From the NCBI GenBank assembly GCA_020249775.1, contig JADCFA010000005.1, positions 62,001-126,000 of the forward strand: 64,000 nucleotides of DNA. Direction: 5' to 3'. A model generated the notes under the pieces. That model ran no database searches and had not been told where the DNA came from. It was given only the letters and a program-made list of their open reading frames with translations. This stretch comes from Roseomonas sp. (lineage in GTDB: Bacteria > Pseudomonadota > Alphaproteobacteria > Acetobacterales > Acetobacteraceae). Shown in pieces: positions 62,222-64,000 of this stretch. The translations under genes and the position numbers were made by a program. Positions within the stretch are counted from its first letter, which is position 1. The number at the start of each line of letters is the position of its first letter.

Positions 62222-62322
62222 CGTAGGTCCGAACCGAGTGGAAGCATTTCGCGGCTCTGGATATGCGACCAAACATTTTTTGTCTGTGCCCGGTAAACCA
62301 ATGTGAACGGGACAGGCAGCAG
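62218..62322 (-). repeat. two-hairpin repeat, copy D (degenerate, minus strand)
   Basis: Read on the minus strand it has the family loop GTTCAC-ATTG-GTTTAC, with stem CTGT/ACAG plus CCCG/CGGG, then the linker GACAAAAAATGTTTGGTC and CGCAT, close to copy C's GTAAATTTTTGTTTGATC and CGCAT. It ends in CTAG at 62218-62221. The 3' hairpin is eroded. Length about 105. Lies between convergent xth and the Bug gene. Confidence 0.65.
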
Positions 62323-62414
62323 TGCCCGCACCATTCTGATCCTCCGGCGGGGCATGAAGCAAAGGCCGTGACCTGTCCTACCAGATCACGCCCCAACCCT
62401 TCCCGCCCGACCGC
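62323..62414. other. short intergenic stretch before the convergent Bug gene stop
   Basis: 92 bases between repeat copy D and the Bug stop. No gene or clear terminator seen. Confidence 0.4.
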
Positions 62415-63380
62415 TCAATCCGCGTAAGCCCCGGCGGCTTCAATAATGGGCCGCCAGCGATCCACTTCCTCGGCCACGAAGCGGCGATGGAAGGCGATGG
62501 AAGCGCGCTCATCGGAGGGCACATCGGTCAGCAGATCTGCAAAGCGCTGACGAAGCCTTTCTTCCTTCAAGGCCGCACGCAGCGCGGCCGAGATATGTTC
62601 CTGGATCGGTTCCGGTGTGCCGGCGGGCGCGTAAAGCCCGTGCCAGGTGGACATGGCGATGCCGGGTGAACCGGCCTCAGAGGTCGTGGGCACACTCGGC
62701 AGGCCCGCAAGGCGCGCGGGGCTGCTCACGGCAAAGACCTTCACGCGATTATCGCGGATATAGGGCACCGTATTGGTGGCCTGATCACAGAGCACATCAA
62801 TCCGCCCGGCCATGAGTTCGGCGATTGCGGGCGCGGTGCCGCGAAACACCACCGTGGTGGCCTTGGCCCCGGCGGCCTGCTGCACCAAAAGCCCGCATAG
62901 ATTGGCCGCCGAGCTGATCCCGGCAGTCGCCAGATTGATCACATCACCCTTGCGGTTCATTTCTGCCATCAATTCGCGCAGGCTGGCGGCCGGGAAATCG
63001 GGCCGGGTGATCACCGTCATGGCAGCGTCGGAGACTATGCCAAGGGGCGCAAAACTGCCCGGCACCTGATAGGGCAAGCGGCGATAGAGCGTCGCACTTG
63101 CCGCCATGCCGATGTTATTGATCATCAAGGTGTAGCCATCGGGGCGGGACTGCGCGAGGCGCTGCGGCCCCACCACGGAACCGCCAATCGATTCAACCAC
63201 CACGGATTGGCCGATATGCTTGCCGAGACTATCGGCAACGATGCGCGTGATGGTGTCGGTCGGCCCCCCGGCGGCACCGGCCGCGATGATGGTGATGGGG
63301 CGCACGGGATAGGCCTGGGCGCGCACGGCGGGGGCGGCGAGCACCCCTGCCCCGACCGCCAGGATTTGGCGACGCTTCAT
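62415..63380 (-). CDS. Bug-type (TTT family) solute-binding receptor
   Basis: 321 residues. Signal peptide MKRRQILAVGAGVLAAPAVR, then AQAYPVRPITIIAAGAAGGP. Marks: GQSVVVESIGGSVVGPQRLA, RPDGYTLMI, GISSAANLCGLLVQQAAG, VVFRGTAPAIAELMAGR and LPSVPTTSEAG. GAGGAAATC precedes the ATG. The ESIGGS in place of the usual ENRGGA-type motif suggests a different ligand. Divergent from a TRAP transporter gene, not from TctAB. Confidence 0.92.
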   Translation of the reverse strand: MKRRQILAVGAGVLAAPAVRAQAYPVRPITIIAAGAAGGPTDTITRIVADSLGKHIGQSVVVESIGGSVVGPQRLAQSRPDGYTLMINNIGMAASATLYRRLPYQVPGSFAPLGIVSDAAMTVITRPDFPAASLRELMAEMNRKGDVINLATAGISSAANLCGLLVQQAAGAKATTVVFRGTAPAIAELMAGRIDVLCDQATNTVPYIRDNRVKVFAVSSPARLAGLPSVPTTSEAGSPGIAMSTWHGLYAPAGTPEPIQEHISAALRAALKEERLRQRFADLLTDVPSDERASIAFHRRFVAEEVDRWRPIIEAAGAYAD

Positions 63381-63603
63381 GATTTCCTCCTGCTTGGCCG
63401 GGCCGGGTTCACGCCCCGCCCTCGGCGGCGACCATCCTGGCAGGGGAAGGCCAGGGCGCGAAAGGGGGCGGCTTACCGAAATCTAATTTGCCACCCCCTT
63501 GAAGTGGTTTCCTTTTCCACGCGCCTCCGGTAGCTTGACGCGAACCAGTAAAGAATCCCGCGCGCCGAGCGGGACGGAAGTTCCAACAGGGGGTACTTGC
63601 TTC

Positions 63604-64000
63604 ATGGCGCCACTCTTGGCGTTCAGTCGGTTTATCGACTGGATCAATCAAAATATCGGCAAGGTCTGCGACTGGCTTGTCTTGCTCGCCTGCCTGGTCA
63701 GTTCCGTCAACGCCATGATGCGCTACGGCTTCGACATGAGCTCCAACGCCTGGCTTGAAGCGCAGTGGTATATGTACGCCACCATCGTCATGCTGGGCGC
63801 CAGCTATACGCTGAAGAAGAATGAGCATGTGCGGGTGGATATCCTCTACATGATGCTCTCGCGCCGCGGTCAGATCCTGCTGGATATCGCGGGCATTATC
63901 GTCTTCATGTTGCCGGCCTGCATTCTGCTTGGTTGGCTTTCCTGGCCCTTCTTCATGCAGTCTTTCCATATGGGCGAATGGTCCAGCAATGCCGGCGGCT
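63604..64000 (+). CDS. TRAP transporter small permease (DctQ-type), 5' part
   Basis: First 132 codons; the gene runs off the window. Membrane segments VCDWLVLLACLVSSVNAMMR, WYMYATIVMLGASYTL and LLDIAGIIVFMLPACILLGW, with the DctQ-type motif NEHVRVDILYMMLSRRGQ. Small membrane subunit of a tripartite ATP-independent periplasmic transporter. The ATG at 63604 follows a GGGG-containing stretch 11 bases upstream. The large permease (DctM) and receptor should lie beyond 64000. Confidence 0.85.
   Translation, partial: MAPLLAFSRFIDWINQNIGKVCDWLVLLACLVSSVNAMMRYGFDMSSNAWLEAQWYMYATIVMLGASYTLKKNEHVRVDILYMMLSRRGQILLDIAGIIVFMLPACILLGWLSWPFFMQSFHMGEWSSNAGG

Noticed and set aside
62154-62396. Small minus-strand protein (IS-like fragment) between xth and the Bug gene
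   Set aside because: The open frames cross repeat copy D, and no transposase motif could be identified.

Overview
The window is high-GC DNA with short intergenic gaps. The gene content points to an aerobic heterotrophic alphaproteobacterium, most likely an Acetobacteraceae (Roseomonas-like) member of the Rhodospirillales. The main clues are the mdh-sucCD-odhAB gene order, an LDH-like malate dehydrogenase, a short-form CysE, DUF3297, and many orphan tripartite-tricarboxylate (Bug) receptors. Taxonomy is inferred from gene content only.

Layout. 1-8.4 kb: Bug fragment, D-2-hydroxyacid dehydrogenase, M20 peptidase, EF-hand protein, CitE-like lyase, a SorA/SorB-like sulfite dehydrogenase pair, aldo/keto reductase, DUF3297, sulfotransferase. 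8.4-16 kb: tRNA-Val, an acyl-CoA dehydrogenase pseudogene, cysE-cysK, DedA, Hsp33, a lipoprotein, an M20 aminoacylase, then a decayed stretch (TetR and IS630 remnants), a GNAT and a histone H1-like Lys/Ala/Pro protein. 16.6-19.4 kb: prpC-prpD with a divergent LysR gene. 20.4-25.6 kb: a cyclic-amide catabolic operon (dihydroorotase-like amidohydrolase, small membrane protein, GlcG/HbpS protein, Bug receptor, two N-carbamoyl-D-amino-acid hydrolase paralogues). 25.6-29.5 kb: nucleotide-sugar dehydrogenase, upp and a polysaccharide ABC exporter. 29.5-41.7 kb: TCA genes (lpd, odhB, odhA, sucD, sucC, mdh) and zapE, with two Bug genes lodged between odhB and lpd. 41.7-48.2 kb: glycosyltransferase and hyuB-hyuA-Bug. 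48.4-49.7 kb: a lower-GC insert carrying one TIR-domain gene. 49.7-64 kb: recA, lytic transglycosylase, a putative small RNA, N-formylglutamate amidohydrolase, motB-motA, nagZ, a SPOR protein, argS, dgt, erpA, xth, another Bug gene and the start of a TRAP transporter.

The strongest non-coding observation is a family of about 107-bp two-hairpin elements. Three full-length copies (14614, 27754, 55609), one degenerate copy on the other strand (62218) and one half copy (55555) were found by eye. Base changes between copies keep the stems paired. All full or near-full copies lie between the 3' ends of convergent genes, and one supplies the stop codon of an ABC transporter gene. Other notable items are a roughly 78-nt small RNA candidate with a UUCG-capped terminator and an exposed UUUCCUCCCU stretch, an xth gene with no ATG/GTG/TTG start whose best start is a CTG overlapping the erpA stop, and the TIR gene island next to recA.

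Functionally the region combines central carbon oxidation (TCA, methylcitrate) with uptake and breakdown of organic acids and cyclic amides (six Bug receptors, two hydantoin-type clusters). Sulfur, cell-envelope and housekeeping genes fill the rest. All calls come from reading the sequence; no database search was run.
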